Position numbers and translations under genes: made by a program. The notes beneath the pieces are model-generated. The model made no database searches, was not told the DNA's origin, and saw only the letters and a list, made by a program, of their open reading frames with translations. Of a DNA stretch of 6,459 bases, positions 5,825 through 6,459 are shown in pieces; within the stretch, counting starts at the first letter, position 1; each line of letters opens with the position of its first letter. This DNA is from Sphingobacteriaceae bacterium (GTDB lineage Bacteria > Bacteroidota > Bacteroidia > B-17B0 > Aurantibacillaceae): positions 1 to 6,459 of the forward strand of contig JAHEYE010000202.1 of the NCBI GenBank assembly GCA_023251695.1, read 5' to 3'.

Positions 5825-6459
5825 TTAGCCGTTCATGCTGATTAAAAACTCTTCGTTACTCTGAGTTCTGCGTAGACGGTCTTGCAAAAATTCCATGGCT
5901 TCCTGAGGCGTCATGTCGCCTAAATGTTTACGCAACACCCATAAGCGACTGAGCATTTCTTTTTCAATTAATAAATCATCCCTGCGGGTTGATGAAGCCA
6001 ACAAATCGATAGCTGGATAAATACGACGGTTAGATAATTTTCTATCCAATTGTAATTCCATATTACCGGTTCCTTTAAATTCCTCGAAAATTACCTCGTC
6101 CATTTTAGATCCCGTCTCTGTTAAGGCTGTTGCTATAATGGTTAATGAACCACCATTTTCAATTTTACGTGCAGCACCAAAGAAACGTTTTGGCTTATGT
6201 AATGCATTTGCATCCACCCCACCCGTTAATACTTTACCTGATGCAGGAGAAACTGTATTGTAAGCACGCGCTAAACGAGTGATGCTATCTAATAAAATAA
6301 CAACATCATGCCCGCACTCCACTAAACGTTTTGCTTTTTCTAAAACTATATTGGCAATTTTTACGTGTTTATCGGCAGGTTCATCAAAGGTTGAAGACAC
6401 AACTTCAGCTTTTACGCTGCGTGCCATATCAGTTACCTCTTCCGGACGTTCATCAATTA
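5825..6459 (-). CDS. rho: Transcription termination factor Rho, C-terminal part (cut by the right edge)
   Basis: Rho is the hexameric RNA-dependent ATPase/translocase that ends transcription. The reverse-strand frame stays open through 6459, reading IDERPEEVTDMARSVKAEVV, so the ATG at 6427 is internal and about 210 C-terminal residues are seen. Recognised elements are the Walker B strand VVILLDSITRLARAYN, the Q-loop region SPASGKVLTGGVDANAL, the R-loop KGTGNMELQLDRK, and the arginines in NRRIYPAID and SSTRRDDLL that correspond to E. coli Arg353 and the Arg366 finger. These indicate an intact motor core. The Walker A loop, the RNA-binding domain and any phylum-specific N-terminal insertion lie outside the window. 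The C-terminus EEFLISMNG is of the Bacteroidota type. No intrinsic terminator is seen after the stop. Confidence 0.97.
   Translation of the reverse strand, partial: IDERPEEVTDMARSVKAEVVSSTFDEPADKHVKIANIVLEKAKRLVECGHDVVILLDSITRLARAYNTVSPASGKVLTGGVDANALHKPKRFFGAARKIENGGSLTIIATALTETGSKMDEVIFEEFKGTGNMELQLDRKLSNRRIYPAIDLLASSTRRDDLLIEKEMLSRLWVLRKHLGDMTPQEAMEFLQDRLRRTQSNEEFLISMNG

Noticed and set aside
6425..6427. ATG as the start of a 200-residue protein
   Set aside because: Codons upstream read IDERPEEVTD, conserved internal Rho sequence, so this Met is internal and the gene continues beyond the window.

Overview
The window looks like a chromosomal segment of a member of the Bacteroidota. Two unrelated genes end in the type IX secretion (T9SS) type A sorting domain, with its YPNP-x-x-G core and a C-terminal lysine-bearing strand. 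Several families are typical of the phylum: CHU_C-type Ig-like repeats, a DUF4199 membrane protein, and a Rho ending in EEFLISMNG. Base composition is AT-rich and Shine-Dalgarno sequences are weak. The genus cannot be fixed from this sequence.

Left part (1-3262): the 3' portion of a very large secreted subtilisin-like (S8) protease, cut at the left edge. It has a full catalytic triad, then PKD, MAM/jelly-roll-like, PKD, three or four Ig-like repeats and a T9SS sorting domain. A palindromic element with the TTCGACAAGCTCAG core overlaps its stop codon. A strong intrinsic terminator follows.

Middle (3339-4295): a 318-residue protein with an unusual layout. It has an N-terminal four-cysteine CHEDW/CGSC/VCG domain without a signal peptide, an internal hydrophobic segment ending in a lipobox-like LFSC followed by TDDKD, an acidic repeat region, and a T9SS type A domain. 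This is the most puzzling gene in the window.

Then comes a two-gene plus-strand unit (4355-5226): a DUF1801 protein and an SRPBCC (START-like) protein 5 bp apart. It meets, tail to tail and with shared stop-codon bases (TTAA), a minus-strand DUF4199 four-helix membrane protein (5223-5750). Upstream of that on the minus strand lies the C-terminal part of transcription terminator Rho, cut by the right edge. A short degenerate 7-bp tandem repeat lies between rho and the DUF4199 gene.

In function the left half makes cell-surface or secreted products, while the right half holds small conserved accessory genes next to a housekeeping gene. No RNA genes, CRISPR arrays, transposase genes or defence cassettes were seen. 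The best candidates for something undescribed are the CHEDW/lipobox/T9SS protein and the two intergenic repeat elements.
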